A program made the translations under genes and the position numbers. A DNA stretch of 64,000 nucleotides from Taeniopygia guttata (lineage: Eukaryota; Chordata; Aves; Passeriformes; Estrildidae). The stretch is from NCBI RefSeq assembly GCF_048771995.1, contig NC_133032.1, forward strand, positions 32,061,501-32,125,500, in the 5' to 3' direction. How positions within the stretch are numbered: position 1 is the stretch's first letter; every line of letters starts with the position of its first letter. Shown here one piece after another: positions 25,601 through 35,100 of the stretch. The notes under the pieces were generated by a model. It was not told the origin of the DNA and did no database searches. It worked only from the letters and a program-made list of their open reading frames with translations.

Positions 25601-28318
25601 CAACAGTCATGTTATTTCCCCAATCTCCTCTGTATTTTTTATGTCTTTATGCTTTGAAGTAAGTCCTTATCATTCGTATAATCTGTGCAGGCTGATGCTG
25701 AAAAGCACCATTCTGCTGCCTTTCTCATCCCTCTGTATTAGCCAGCAAAAAGGCACACACACATTTAAAAAAAGAACCACCCAAATTTAACACTCAGATA
25801 AACAAACTGAACTGTGGCTACAAGCAAAAGACACAGGAAGACACTCTTCAATACCACTTCTACACCTGCCCTATTGCTGATTGAGGTCAATTCTCCTGAG
25901 ATTACAAACTATCAACCCTTCCCTCTAAAAAAAGCCTATTTATTGGAAAACCAGCCCACATTTAAAGCCTGTTCTAAGCACCGCAGCTCCTTTCACCCTG
26001 TTTCGGCTGTATTTTCAAAACCGCTTTTCCTCTTTTTCAGGGCTTTATTTCATTTGTCTGCTTTCTGTCATTTTGGCAGACAGGACAGGAGACTGAAACC
26101 TCAGCTGATCTGCACTGACCACAGGGCTGACAGAGTTTGTGTTCTCACACAAAAAGCGAGATGGACTTGGAGGGCTACACCAAATAAAAAATAAAAGCCA
26201 AGAGCATAATCATGCTATCATAACCCACCTGTTTCTTATTCATCTCAACTATTGTTCCTTTGTAAATTCACCACTTTAGATTTTTGTCTACTGAAATTAT
26301 TGAATTCAAACCACCCCAACACTCTGCAATTTTTATAGTGCTACAAATCTTTGCCCCACTTTCTTGAAGCAGAATTTTATGGAAGAACAACCTTGGATGA
26401 GGAAATGCACCTGAAATGAAAAGCCAGGAGATTAAAATAGGCCAGACTGTAAAAAAAATATGGTGCATAATAAGACAGCACCTCAGAGCATTTTTTAAAG
26501 ATTTGTAGGGAAATTTATATATTAAACAGGAGCAAGACTTGGCTAATATCATATTCAAGAACATTACAGAGTACACCACCTGAAGAGAAGTTGATTAATG
26601 GTGTACTTGCACACACATTTTCCCCAGGAACGTTTGCTTTAACACTTATGTCCCTTGGTACACCTCTTACATCAACAAGACAAAGTTACACCTTACACAG
26701 CTCTGTGCTTGCATGCTGCTCCTGCGGGGCACTGCTGAAAGCTTTAAGCGAATTTCTAATCCAGTGGTCACAACCTGCACTTTACAAACCTATAAAGACA
26801 TAATTATTGCCTTTAATGGGACTACCAGAGATACACAAACATGTGGGATGGGAAAAAGCCTCTGGTGGCATGTGGCAGAGTAGTTAGGGATCTTTTGCTT
26901 TGAAAGAAAACAGCACATATATACATGTTAAACTCACATATACTTCAGCTACACACCCTCACTGTGCTAACTTTCAACCATCCCACAGAATTCAAGGTTT
27001 AATTCTGCTTTCACTACAGGAATGACTTCTTCATACAACCGTTAGACGTGTAGGCATCAGACACACACATACATATACCTGTTCTTCCTAAAGACCAATT
27101 TATTAATGTCCTACACCAAACAGATTCTCTTGAGGGGGCAATGAGCACATGCTTTCAGTAACAAACACTTGGGTTGCAGAAGAACACATCCTTTCAAGAA
27201 AGCATGATAAATATCTGCATCTACGGAGCACTCACTAAAAATTTTCTTTATTTTTAGCAAGAGGGATGAGAAGTGAAACAAAAGTAAAAAACGAGTTAAA
27301 GCAGCAGCGTGCCACCAGTGGTAGCGAAAGAGTTTTGAAAACACAGCAGTGCTTGCCCTTCCAATGAAAAACTGCGGCCTGACGGGGACGTTTCCTCTCT
27401 CCGAGGCAGCGCAGCCCCCGGGTCACAGCGCGGTTCGCACTTCCGAGCGAGCTCCGGGAGCGGCCCGGCGGAGCCCGCCCGGCCCGGCTGCCCGCGGCTC
27501 CTCCGCGGCTGCCGCGCTGCCCCGGCCCCGGAGCCGTGCAAAAGCCAGCCCGGAGCCCCGGGGCCTCCTCCCGCATCGCTCCTGCTGCTAAGGATCACTG
27601 GCACCGCGTTCCCTCCACCGCCTGGCAGCTGCTGAACGAAAAGAAGCGTTTCCAAAGCGGATTTGGTTCAGGTTTGACACTGAAAACTGCCTTATAAGGT
27701 ATAAAAGCCCGAAAGCAGGAAGAGGCTTTGACAAAACTAAGGAAGTTCCTCTGCGCCTGCTCGATGGAAGGGGAGGGGTTTTTTTTCTTCCACAGAGAGA
27801 AGTAACACAGAATAAATGACATTATCCGCACATTAAAACAAAAAATGAATACACACGGTTCCCCCAGACGGCGCCGGGCAGAGCGGCGACTCCCCCGAGC
27901 CGGGGCATCCCAGGGGCTCCGGGCAGCCGCGGGAGCCGCCCGCCGCCCCCGGCCCGGCGGCCGCACAAGGTCCCGCACCCCGGCCCGGGACCGATGGGGG
28001 CGGCCCCGGGGGGCCCGAGAGCAGCGAGCGGGGCCGCGCAGGGACAAGGCTCCCGCAGGGCGGAGAGCGAAGGGCGGGGAAGAGAAGGTGGCTGGATGCT
28101 CCCCCCGGCCCGGCCCGGCCCGGTCCATCCCTCCCAGCACCGGCCCCGCGGCGGCTCGGGCGCGGCTGCCCGGCCCGGCAGCACGACCCCCGCCGCCATC
28201 TGCAGCAGCATCGGCGGCGGAACCCGCCCGGCCCCGCCCCGGGCGGCCCCGAGCTGTCAGCGGCCGTGTCTCACCCCGTGCCGCAGTCCACCACGCAGGC
28301 CGGGAGCCGCCCTGCCAT
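586..28318 (-). CDS. ACTR3: ACTR3, actin-related protein 3 (12 coding exons, spliced)
   Basis: Arp3 is an actin-fold ATP-binding subunit of the seven-subunit Arp2/3 complex. With Arp2 it forms the template for a new branch on an existing actin filament in the cytoplasmic cortex. I joined twelve minus-strand exons: 28275-28318, 13318-13373, 9632-9756, 8944-9054, 7421-7516, 6765-6872, 4676-4819, 3744-3917, 3286-3378, 2714-2839, 1075-1158 and 586-681. All phases agree and the sum is 418 codons plus TAA, the length of vertebrate Arp3. Visible actin-family motifs are phosphate loop 1 (DCGTG, residues 11-15), phosphate loop 2 (DSGDGV, 169-174) and the adenosine-loop GGST (323-326). The protein ends in the family C-terminus NPVFGVMS. 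The start ATG has a strong context (A at -3, G at +4). Isoleucine, asparagine and threonine choices such as NKYDTDG and TQPISEVV fit ACTR3 rather than its paralogue ACTR3B, with two exceptions in exon 3 (V44, L52). No frameshift or stop is seen, so the gene looks intact. Confidence 0.97.
1075..1158 (-). CDS. ACTR3: ACTR3 coding exon 11
   Basis: It encodes residues 360-387, [20 protein letters not shown] to MLAST, 28 codons. The acceptor has a long pyrimidine tract ending TTTTTCTGCAG; donor is ACA|GTGAGT. Confidence 0.97.
2220..2300 (-). repeat. CR1 LINE fragment in ACTR3 intron 10
   Basis: The plus strand reads like the reverse complement of an avian CR1 3' region: TGAGGTGGGAAGGGACC followed by a tract ending CTGCTCAAGGCAGGGC. 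It is a short, diverged fragment with no coding capacity. It may continue to the right in more decayed form. Confidence 0.55.
2714..2839 (-). CDS. ACTR3: ACTR3 coding exon 10
   Basis: It encodes residues 318-359, beginning [22 protein letters not shown] at 323-326 is the actin-family adenosine-binding loop. Acceptor is TTCAAAACAG. The donor AAG|GTTGGT has a valid GT but departs from consensus at +3 and +4. Confidence 0.97.
3286..3378 (-). CDS. ACTR3: ACTR3 coding exon 9
   Basis: It encodes residues 287-317 ([17 protein letters not shown] to VRRPLYK), 31 codons. Acceptor is GATTGCAG and donor AAG|GTCAGT. The segment TQPISE marks ACTR3 rather than ACTR3B. Confidence 0.97.
3744..3917 (-). CDS. 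ACTR3: ACTR3 coding exon 8
   Basis: It encodes residues 229-286 ([14 protein letters not shown] to GPEIFFHPE), 58 codons. Acceptor is AATTTTCAG and donor GAG|GTAAGT. Phe231 replaces a tyrosine and Thr250 a serine relative to the human protein as remembered; both are conservative. Confidence 0.97.
4676..4819 (-). CDS. ACTR3: ACTR3 coding exon 7
   Basis: It encodes residues 181-228, [19 protein letters not shown] through SLETAKAVK, 48 codons. Acceptor is TGTGTACAG and donor AAG|GTAATG. It has LLRERE where the human protein, as I recall it, has LLRDRE. Confidence 0.97.
6765..6872 (-). CDS. ACTR3: ACTR3 coding exon 6
   Basis: It encodes residues 145-180, including the second phosphate loop DSGDGV (169-174). 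The 36 codons sit between acceptor TTCCCAAG and donor GTG|GTAAGTG, both consensus-like. Confidence 0.97.
7421..7516 (-). CDS. ACTR3: ACTR3 coding exon 5
   Basis: It encodes residues 113-144 ([12 protein letters not shown] to GLYIAVQ), 32 whole codons. Donor is CAG|GTAAGG. The acceptor is preceded by a run of 32 T on the coding strand (A at 7526-7557 on the plus strand), separated from the AG by only a few bases. Confidence 0.97.
7526..7557 (-). repeat. 32-base poly(A)/poly(T) tract at ACTR3 exon 5 acceptor
   Basis: A continuous run of 32 A on the plus strand is a T run on the transcribed-sense minus strand. It ends nine bases before exon 5 and so forms the polypyrimidine tract of the acceptor. 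No flanking SINE or LINE body is recognisable. Confidence 0.9.
8944..9054 (-). CDS. ACTR3: ACTR3 coding exon 4
   Basis: It encodes residues 76-112, from [17 protein letters not shown] to EDHYFLL, 37 whole codons. Acceptor is CAACAG and donor TTG|GTAGGT. Sequence is the highly conserved Arp3 subdomain 1/2 region. Confidence 0.97.
9632..9756 (-). CDS. ACTR3: ACTR3 coding exon 3
   Basis: The exon supplies two bases of Cys34 and residues 35-75, ending in the Arp3 segment EKPTYATK. Acceptor is GTTGAAG, donor AAG|GTATTA. Residues 44 (Val) and 52 (Leu) resemble ACTR3B more than mammalian ACTR3 as I remember them; the rest matches ACTR3. Confidence 0.96.
13318..13373 (-). CDS. ACTR3: ACTR3 coding exon 2
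   Basis: The exon is 56 bases: one base of Gly15, residues 16-33 ([18 protein letters not shown]), and the first base of Cys34. Acceptor is TCAACAG and donor is T|GTAAGTA. It is isolated by almost 15 kb of intron from exon 1. Confidence 0.96.
13958..14047. repeat. Diverged 45-bp tandem duplication
   Basis: Two adjacent copies begin CAGTCTCCAGAA at 13958 and 14003. They differ at several positions, which indicates an older duplication. A 14-bp direct repeat (ATTAACTACATGCC) lies just to the left at about 13924-13951. Confidence 0.75.
16567..16599. repeat. (AT)n microsatellite
   Basis: An uninterrupted AT dinucleotide run of 33 bases in ACTR3 intron 1. It is likely length-polymorphic. Confidence 0.95.
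17520..17566. repeat. A-rich low-complexity tract
   Basis: Runs of A broken by single C (AAAAACAAAAAACA... and ACAACAACA). It resembles a decayed retrotransposon tail, but no body is recognisable on either side. Confidence 0.7.
20700..20763 (+). repeat. CR1 LINE 3'-end fragment
   Basis: The plus strand shows the typical CR1 terminus: GGACCCAATTACCCTTGTGG, then TCCTTTCCAACTCAGAATAT and the terminal octamer-like TTCTATGA. Only the last 60 or so bases are recognisable. Confidence 0.75.
21131..21348. repeat. 109-bp tandem duplication in ACTR3 intron 1
   Basis: Two consecutive 109-base units start at CTGAGCAGGGGG (21131 and 21240) and differ at only two positions that I see (AAGGG/AAAGG and AACC/AATC). 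The unit is GC-rich and non-coding. High identity implies a recent duplication, and copy number may vary between individuals. Open frames on both strands here are by-products of the repeat. Confidence 0.92.
27380..27595. promoter_or_regulatory. CpG-rich block inside ACTR3 intron 1
   Basis: About 200 bases very rich in C, G and CpG, including GCGGCTCCTCCGCGGCTGCC near 27493. It is separated from the main ACTR3 CpG island by roughly 240 bases of AT-rich DNA (27600-27840). It could be the edge of the same island, an alternative ACTR3 promoter, or the start of a divergent non-coding transcript. The sequence does not decide. Confidence 0.5.
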
Positions 28319-28620
28319 GCTGGTCGGTAGCGGCGCTGCTAGGGACGGCGGGCAGCCCTGGGCTCCGGCGGGGCTCGGCGGGCTGCGCTCGGCGGCACCG
28401 AGGGACTTCCGCAGGGCGGGCGCTGCCTCCGCCCCCGCCCGCTCGCTCGCGGCCCGGCCAGCCCAAGATGGCCGCCCCGCCCCGCCCCGTGACGTGCGGT
28501 GGCGCGGCCGCGCCCGCCGGGCGGAGCGGCCGAGCGCCCTCAGGGCGGCGGGAGCCGCTCGCTCGGTGATTATCGCCGGTGTAGCGCGGGGTCAGCCGGG
28601 CTGGAAAACACCGCCGAGGT
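27845..28620. promoter_or_regulatory. ACTR3: ACTR3 CpG island and promoter
   Basis: The island is dense in CpG and covers exon 1 (28275-28318). Upstream of the ATG on the minus strand I see GC boxes (CCCCGCCCC near 28475-28488), a YY1-like element (CAAGATGGCC at 28464-28473, CCATCTTG on minus) and a CRE-like TGACGTGC at 28490-28497. No TATA box is evident. This is the usual layout of a housekeeping promoter. The transcription start is not determined, but a position between about 28319 and 28480 fits. Confidence 0.75.
28275..28318 (-). CDS. ACTR3: ACTR3 coding exon 1
   Basis: It encodes residues 1-14 plus two bases of Gly15, starting [14 protein letters not shown]. The donor GG|GTGAGA is canonical. 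The exon lies inside a CpG island and carries phosphate-binding loop 1. The 5' UTR continues to higher coordinates for an unknown distance. Confidence 0.95.
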
Positions 28621-28635
28621 CACCGGGTCCGAGCA

Positions 28636-29105
28636 GTGACCAACGGCACCGTGTCAAGCAGAGCGTGTGCCACGTCCAGGCTTTCTTTAAACACCTCCAG
28701 GGACGCGGCTCCACCAGCTCCATGGGCAGCCACAGACTGTTGGAGCTGGAAGGGACCTGTGGAGATCATTCGGTCCATCCCCCATGCCCAGGCCGGGTTC
28801 CCTGGAGCAGGGACACAGGTGGGCTCGGGATGTCTCCAGTGTGGGAGACTCCACGTCTTCCCTGAGCAGCTGTTGCAAGGCTCTGCCACCTTTAATGTAA
28901 AGAAACTCTTCCTCATGCTGAGGTGAAACTTCGTCCTGTCACTGGGCACCACTGAAACGAGTCTGGCACCATCCTCTTGGCACCTGTCTTTGAGATATTT
29001 ATATGGAATAATGAGATCCCCTCTCACTCTTCTCCACACTAAACAGGCCGAGTTCTCGCAGTCCCTCCTCGTAAGAGAGATGTGACAGACTCCCCCCATC
29101 ATCTT
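28636..29105 (-). repeat. CR1 LINE sequence abutting the ACTR3 promoter
   Basis: The plus strand reads as reverse-complement CR1. A first block has CTTTAAACACCTCCAGGGAC and CCACCAGCTCCATGGGCAGC; a second block starts GTTGGAGCTGGAAGGGACCT and continues through TAAAGAAACTCTTCCTCATG to CCGAGTTCTCGCAGTCCCTC. The order suggests two CR1 pieces joined or nested. No intact reverse-transcriptase frame is visible. Confidence 0.8.
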
Positions 29106-32100
29106 TGTCCACAGAGGGCAGGAGACAATGCACTGTTGGGGTCAGGTGTTCGGGTGGACAAAATATAGTCTGTACTCTTTCTTTCCACCTTCCACAACCC
29201 TTCAGGCTTTGAAGGACAGAGTGCTGAGCACAACAGGTCTGGGACAGTCCTCGCCCTGTAGTGTACTGCAGCCACACACTACTTTTGTTTGTTTCCAAAT
29301 TATCTTAGTGTTTTAACAGTTCTCATATTGGGTATTTCAGGTATTTTCAATCCTTTGCTTGCTGCTCCTCCCTTGGTAATAGGAAGGTGTGAGTATGGTA
29401 TAATCGGTATGTCAAGATGTGAACAAATTTGGTAGTCGATCAAAATGAGTAATTGTCTGGACCCAGTGGGCACTGATGGATCTTAATGGCTCTAAGAAGC
29501 ATCACCAGGGGTTTCCACCCCACAGTCCTTGTCCCAGGGAAGTGAAGACCCAGATAAGCTCAGCTCTGGCTCTTCAGATTTTGTCTGAGCTATGCTGTAG
29601 GTCTGTGCTATCCTAGCCTTGCTTGCTACCTTGATATTAGACCTGCCTTATCCCTCTGGTAGCCTCCACACTGGTCCTAGTCCTGGTCTGACATCCTGGC
29701 TTCACCTTGGAGCTGTGTGGCTGCAGGTGGCCCCATGTCCCTTAGGGAACCCTCCGAGCATTCTCCCAGTGGTCTTGCTTCCTTCTTCAAGCATGTTCTC
29801 CTCACCCAGTTTCAGCTATTTCTAATTAATAGCCTCTTTGCCTCTATCACTGGAGGGATAGAGTCAGTGCCAAAGCAAAGGAAGGACTAGGTACATGCCC
29901 TTCAGGATGAGATAGGGGAGGGCAAAACCATCCCTTTCAGTAGCAGCAGCAGCCAGGCAGTTCGTTTGGGAAGTTCAAGTCACCATCTGGCTTCCGTGGG
30001 CTGCCAGATCTTCCTGAGGAACATAAGCTAGGAAAGGAGATATTGAGAGTATTAACATTTTTATTTTAATGTCAAAGCAAATTACGACTAGAACATTATG
30101 AGACATTTTACAGATAATGAAAGGGATTTCTGCAGGATATTGTGTCGCTTGTGAGCTGTGCTGAGCTAGAATATTAAAGATGAATATCTCTGAAAGCTTT
30201 TCAGAGAAAGTGCAAATAGCCCTTTCCTTTGTATGTGCTGCTGTGTGTGCATAGGTAAATATTTATCTAAAATAAATACAGTTAGTATATAAACTACTAT
30301 ATGGACTTTTCACTCTCCTCTCAGTTTTATTATGTGGTAGTCAGGGTTATAGATGCAGCAGGTTCAACTGCTGCATCTGGCAGATGGAATCACGGAATGA
30401 GAGAGCAGCTTTGAGCTCCAGCTGCTGGAGTTAAAGTATCCTCCCAGAGGAGCACAAAACAAGGTCCAAAAACCTGAGGCATGTGGAGAGGATGGAGCTG
30501 GCAGCTCCTGTCCAGGCCATACAGCACAAAGGGGATCAGGACCCCTCAGAGCTAATTTACCCAACTGCAGTGAGATTTAAACAGAACAACTGTTAGTGTT
30601 CCATAGCTGGCCAGCCTTTATTACCTAGCATTTCCAAATAATGCTCCTGATTAATCTTATTAACCTTAATAGCAAAGCCAAAGGACAGAGAGTAGAATGG
30701 CTGTGATAATGTGCTGGAGACTTTCTGCTAGCAGAAGCATCGTTTCACTGTAAAACTTTAAATCACACCCAAAAGCACTTAGTGTAATGCACTCTACAGA
30801 AAATATCCCGTTGCTGAATTTATCTTTTCCTCCCTGTGAGTACAAGTGTTTTCTGGGAAATGGTGGGGCACTGAGCAGAACAAAAGGGTTGAGCAGAACA
30901 AAAAAGTATTGCAGGTCATATGGAAAGTGAAACAACTCTGTTAAGCAAATCCTTTGCAATCTCTTGCTATCAGTGTGTGTTCTTCCTGAGTCTGCATGAA
31001 GAATGACATTGAAAAAGAGCAGTGCTGGTGCATTTTAATTTACTGAATTACAGTGGAATTTACATTTGAGAACCAAAAAGCATAGGATTTCTCTCAGTAT
31101 GGAGGTGCCAAATCAATCACAGTTTTGCAAGGAAGGGGTTGAAAGACCCTGGCCATGAGATCTCATATTTCATTTTATTAGCCTTGCCAGATGCAGTTTT
31201 CAGGTGGCTGTGGACTCAGGCACCAGTCCAATAAAATAAAGGGGCAAGATTTCTCTTTGAGCAGTGTTATCTCACGTTGGATCATAAACACAAGTTTGAT
31301 ATATTAACTCATCCAAATGCAAATAGATCAATTTAAATTTCAATACTGCTTTCTGTATAGACCTTTTGTAGTTTTATGCGTGGCATCTAGATTATCTTGA
31401 TGGATATTTTTAGCATAGAAGCCTTGTGCTTAAATTACAAAATTGAGCTTATAAAGCTGAAATTCAGCTGTTGTGCTGATTGGTATATTACTTTCATGGA
31501 AAGGTTTTCCAACCTTTACTTATTTCTTTGGTACAGGAGCAGTAGAAAAGCCTACAGTCTGTAGTCATGGAGTAATTTTCTGAATATTTTAATTCTTTTT
31601 TGGCCAGAAGTCAGTTCCTGAGTTATGAAAAGCTTTTCATTGTTTCAGGGTGTACCAGAAACTAAATCTTTAATGTGTAGAGGCAATGTCTTAGTATATT
31701 GTCAATCTTACCAATGGAACAGGAGTGAACAAAAGCCTGAATTGCCTTTATCTGGTACCATCTCTGGAAGTGTTCAAAAAGCATGTGGATGTGGCACTTG
31801 GGGACATGTTTTAGCTGTGAGCATGGTGGTGCTGGGCTGGTCTTAGAGGTCTTTTCCAACCTTTATGATTCTGTGAAATCCTGTACAGCACACATAATCC
31901 GGCAACAGCATCCTTCTATGATGCACCAAGTCCAGCTATTGTAAGCACAGCTGGATTGCAGGTGATCTTCTCCTAAACATCCATGATAACAGAAGTAATT
32001 ATCATTACAGAGCATCCTCCTTCTGTTGCCATCTGCCTCCAGGCAGTTCACGATGTAAACACAGAGCAAGAGAATGCAGAGGAATACAAATGAATAAGGA

Positions 32101-35100
32101 ATGAGAGGATTAAAGTCAGGAGGAAAGTATTTCTATTAATCAACAGGTAAACAGAGATGCAGTCTAACAGTTTGATTCAGATGGAAGGAATTTGAAGACA
32201 GCTTGCTGCAAGTGTTATACAAATAAATCATGGGGATCCACAGTTTTCCAAGATGTTTCCTATGGTTTACCAGCTACAGCAACGCTAGGTATTAAAATTT
32301 CACATAAGTACCTCAGCCTGAAGAGATGTGTACCTAGACAAAAGCATTACAAATCCCTTGCTAAGCTGTGTGGGAAGCTTTTCAGCATCTTGCTCACTCT
32401 GGATCATTTTCATGCAGTTAATGGCCTGCCCTTGAACATGCAGAAAGAACAACGCTGTGAATCCATATATAGATCCAGGCCTGGGAAGCGCAGTAAAGTG
32501 TAAGAGAAGAAAAAAACAAACACAAGGAAGTTCCAGGGGTGGAAGGATTTTGGAAATGCACAGGAGGGCTGAGAATCTGATTCCTGGATCAGCATGTTGC
32601 CATTCAGATTGCTATAAACTGAATTGAAAAGTGACCTTAATATCCAGTACATCACACTGAACAGCTCTTAAGCCCAGCTAAACATGACAATAAAAGTTAA
32701 AGTAACAGCCAAGAAAAGTCGTGTCTAGGTTATCCATTACTCAATATTCCTTTATTGTTAAGTATTTATTGTAAAGTACACTGCTTAATCACTTAACTAT
32801 CATGTTCTGAGTATTTTAATATAAATAAATTTTCCAGTAGTTGAGAGAATACTACAGAGAGCTAAAAAAATCCCAAAACATTTTATCTACCCAGATAAAA
32901 GGAGTGTGTAGATTTCCTCCAAGAAGGGTCACAAGCAAGATTACAGTGTAATTGGTTGATTTTGGCACAGCCATAGCAACAGCCATATGGGAGGCATGTA
33001 ATTTCATGGAGCTACACATGGTGAAGTCATGGCAAATTACCAGGAACTCATTTGATGTGGCTGCTTTCCAAGAGTTCAATGTAGATCAACTAAAACCATT
33101 AACTTTCAAAATATAATTAGTCCATATTTTTTTCTAAATGAAGGATGGGGAAAAAACCCAGCTATAATTCTTGGAACATGGAAACAAGGTGTGTAAGGAA
33201 GAGATAAGCTTATAAACTGGGGCTTCTTTATGTCATTGGACTATTATGATGATGACACCACTATTACCCATTTCATTTGGTAAGAATAACAGCAAATTTT
33301 GCATCAAAAGAGAAACCAGAAAAAGAATTTGACTGAAAATATGACGCCTTAAGAATTTATGTTCTGGGTTGAGGCAAAATCTGCAGAAATTGAGGGAAAC
33401 TACATTCCTATTTACAGCTTGCTTTTCCATTTAAAATTGGTTATCTACATGCTGTTATTCTGTTCTTTCTCATAACATCTTAATCCTTTATATTACCACT
33501 GAAAATGAACTAGCAGAAGGATGGCAGCAGAATTCCTACAACTGCAAAGCAGGGCACAAACCTCTGCCCTGGAGTTGTATCTGTACTGCACAGGCTCCAC
33601 ACAGTCACACCTGGGAGCCAAGGAACAGCAGTGCATCATTTGCCCGTGATAAAAAAATCTGGGCTTGTGTAATAGAAACATTATTATGTGTTCTCTGTTG
33701 CACCTATGTACTTCCTTGGCTGGAACAAATGTGGATTGCTGCCTTTTTCATGTGACTTATGCACTTCAACTGAATTGAGAACCTGAATCAATCACAGCTG
33801 TGTATGCCTTCCATGCTCACTGTGTCATGAACATTAATTTGAGTAAATGCCATGATAACTCGAAAATTTATGTAAAATCACTGTTTTTAATTTAGTTGTT
33901 CTTTTTTTTTTTTTTCAAAGATGTCAGCAATGTGCTAAATAAAACCAGTGTGTTTGCAGTTTAGCAGGTGTTTAACTGTTATGTGAGCTTTTCAGCAGAG
34001 CACAGAAGCCCACGAGGGTAAAACTGAGCCTTAGAACAGTGGCAAGTACCAGAGCAAGGAAAACTGGGTTGGAAAAGAGGATCAAGGTGAACCAAAGTGG
34101 GTCATTTCACAACAGAAGTAGCATGAAGAGAGTGCAATGGCACCATGGGTTTTTTTGCTACCCAACCATTTGAAACTGCAAGTAATTGAATGTGTGACAG
34201 GTAAACAAATGGGTTTCTGTTCTGAGACATTTTTCTGGCTTTCACCGTTGCTTATCAACTTTTGAGAGGGTTTGGCTGCTAATATTTGACCTCTCATTCT
34301 AAATGGCTTTTCATAAGAGGATTGTTTAGAAACACTCATATTTTATGTGTTTGGATTTCTCCTTGGTGTGTGACTTTTGATAAAAATATATTCTCTTCAG
34401 CAGACCCAAACTGTTGACTCCTCAGATTAGCTTTCAGAAGACAATAGATGTGATAAGGTTATTATATCCCATTTATGGTCATTGTGCCACATTACTCTTA
34501 TTGTATTTACTTTAAGATAATGCAGGGAGGAGAGGAGGGCTAGGAAGAGAATCTGGAATTCACATGGACATGTGTCTTTCTCTGGATGTAGCAGAGTGCT
34601 CCTTGACTATATGGTATCAGTCATCTGGATATTATAGCATCCACAGTTCTATTGAAGAAGCATGGATGAGCACTCTCCAATTGTCTCTAGACAAAATGGT
34701 TTATATTTAAAAATACTCCTTCTGTTGGGCTAAATTATTTGGCTGCTTTCTTTCTAGGAGGATGGGCAATGTTCTCTCACAGAATAGGAACATTCCCTCC
34801 ACCAGAGCTGGGGGAAGGCAATGAACAGCTCATGCAGCATTTTTTTCAATTATCACAGCTATCTGCAGTCCAAGTTTCTTATTAAGATGTATGATTTATT
34901 TAGAAACAATATACAATACCACTTAAGTTAGTCAGCAGTAGAACACTTTAAAAATACTTTGTTCTTCGATAAATGTACAACTCAATCTATTTCTAGTGAC
35001 AATGCTGCTTGCATACAAAATGGAAAGAATTTCAAAGCACTGTTTCTGAATGCTGGGTGCCTCCATATGGGGTTTATTGTTTCTGTTTGGTAGTACATAA

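Larger units (their letters stand above)
13374..28274 (-). other. ACTR3: ACTR3 intron 1 (14.9 kb)
   Basis: This is the largest intron of the gene. It contains a diverged 45-bp tandem duplication near 13958, an AT dinucleotide run at 16567, an A-rich stretch near 17520-17566, a CR1 remnant at 20700, a near-perfect 109-bp tandem duplication at 21131, poly(A) runs near 16391 and 22943, and CpG-rich DNA from 27380 to the exon 1 donor. All ORFs inside it are short and without recognisable domains. I see no RNA gene that I can support. Confidence 0.85.

Noticed and set aside
27595..28569. Open frames of 160-190 codons on both strands in the ACTR3 CpG island
   Set aside because: Same compositional cause. 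They overlap the genuine ACTR3 exon 1 in other frames and cross its splice donor.
28636..29105. Protein-coding gene upstream of ACTR3 (frames of 160 and 199 codons)
   Set aside because: The region is CR1-derived, and the frames are fragments of repeat sequence overlapping on both strands.
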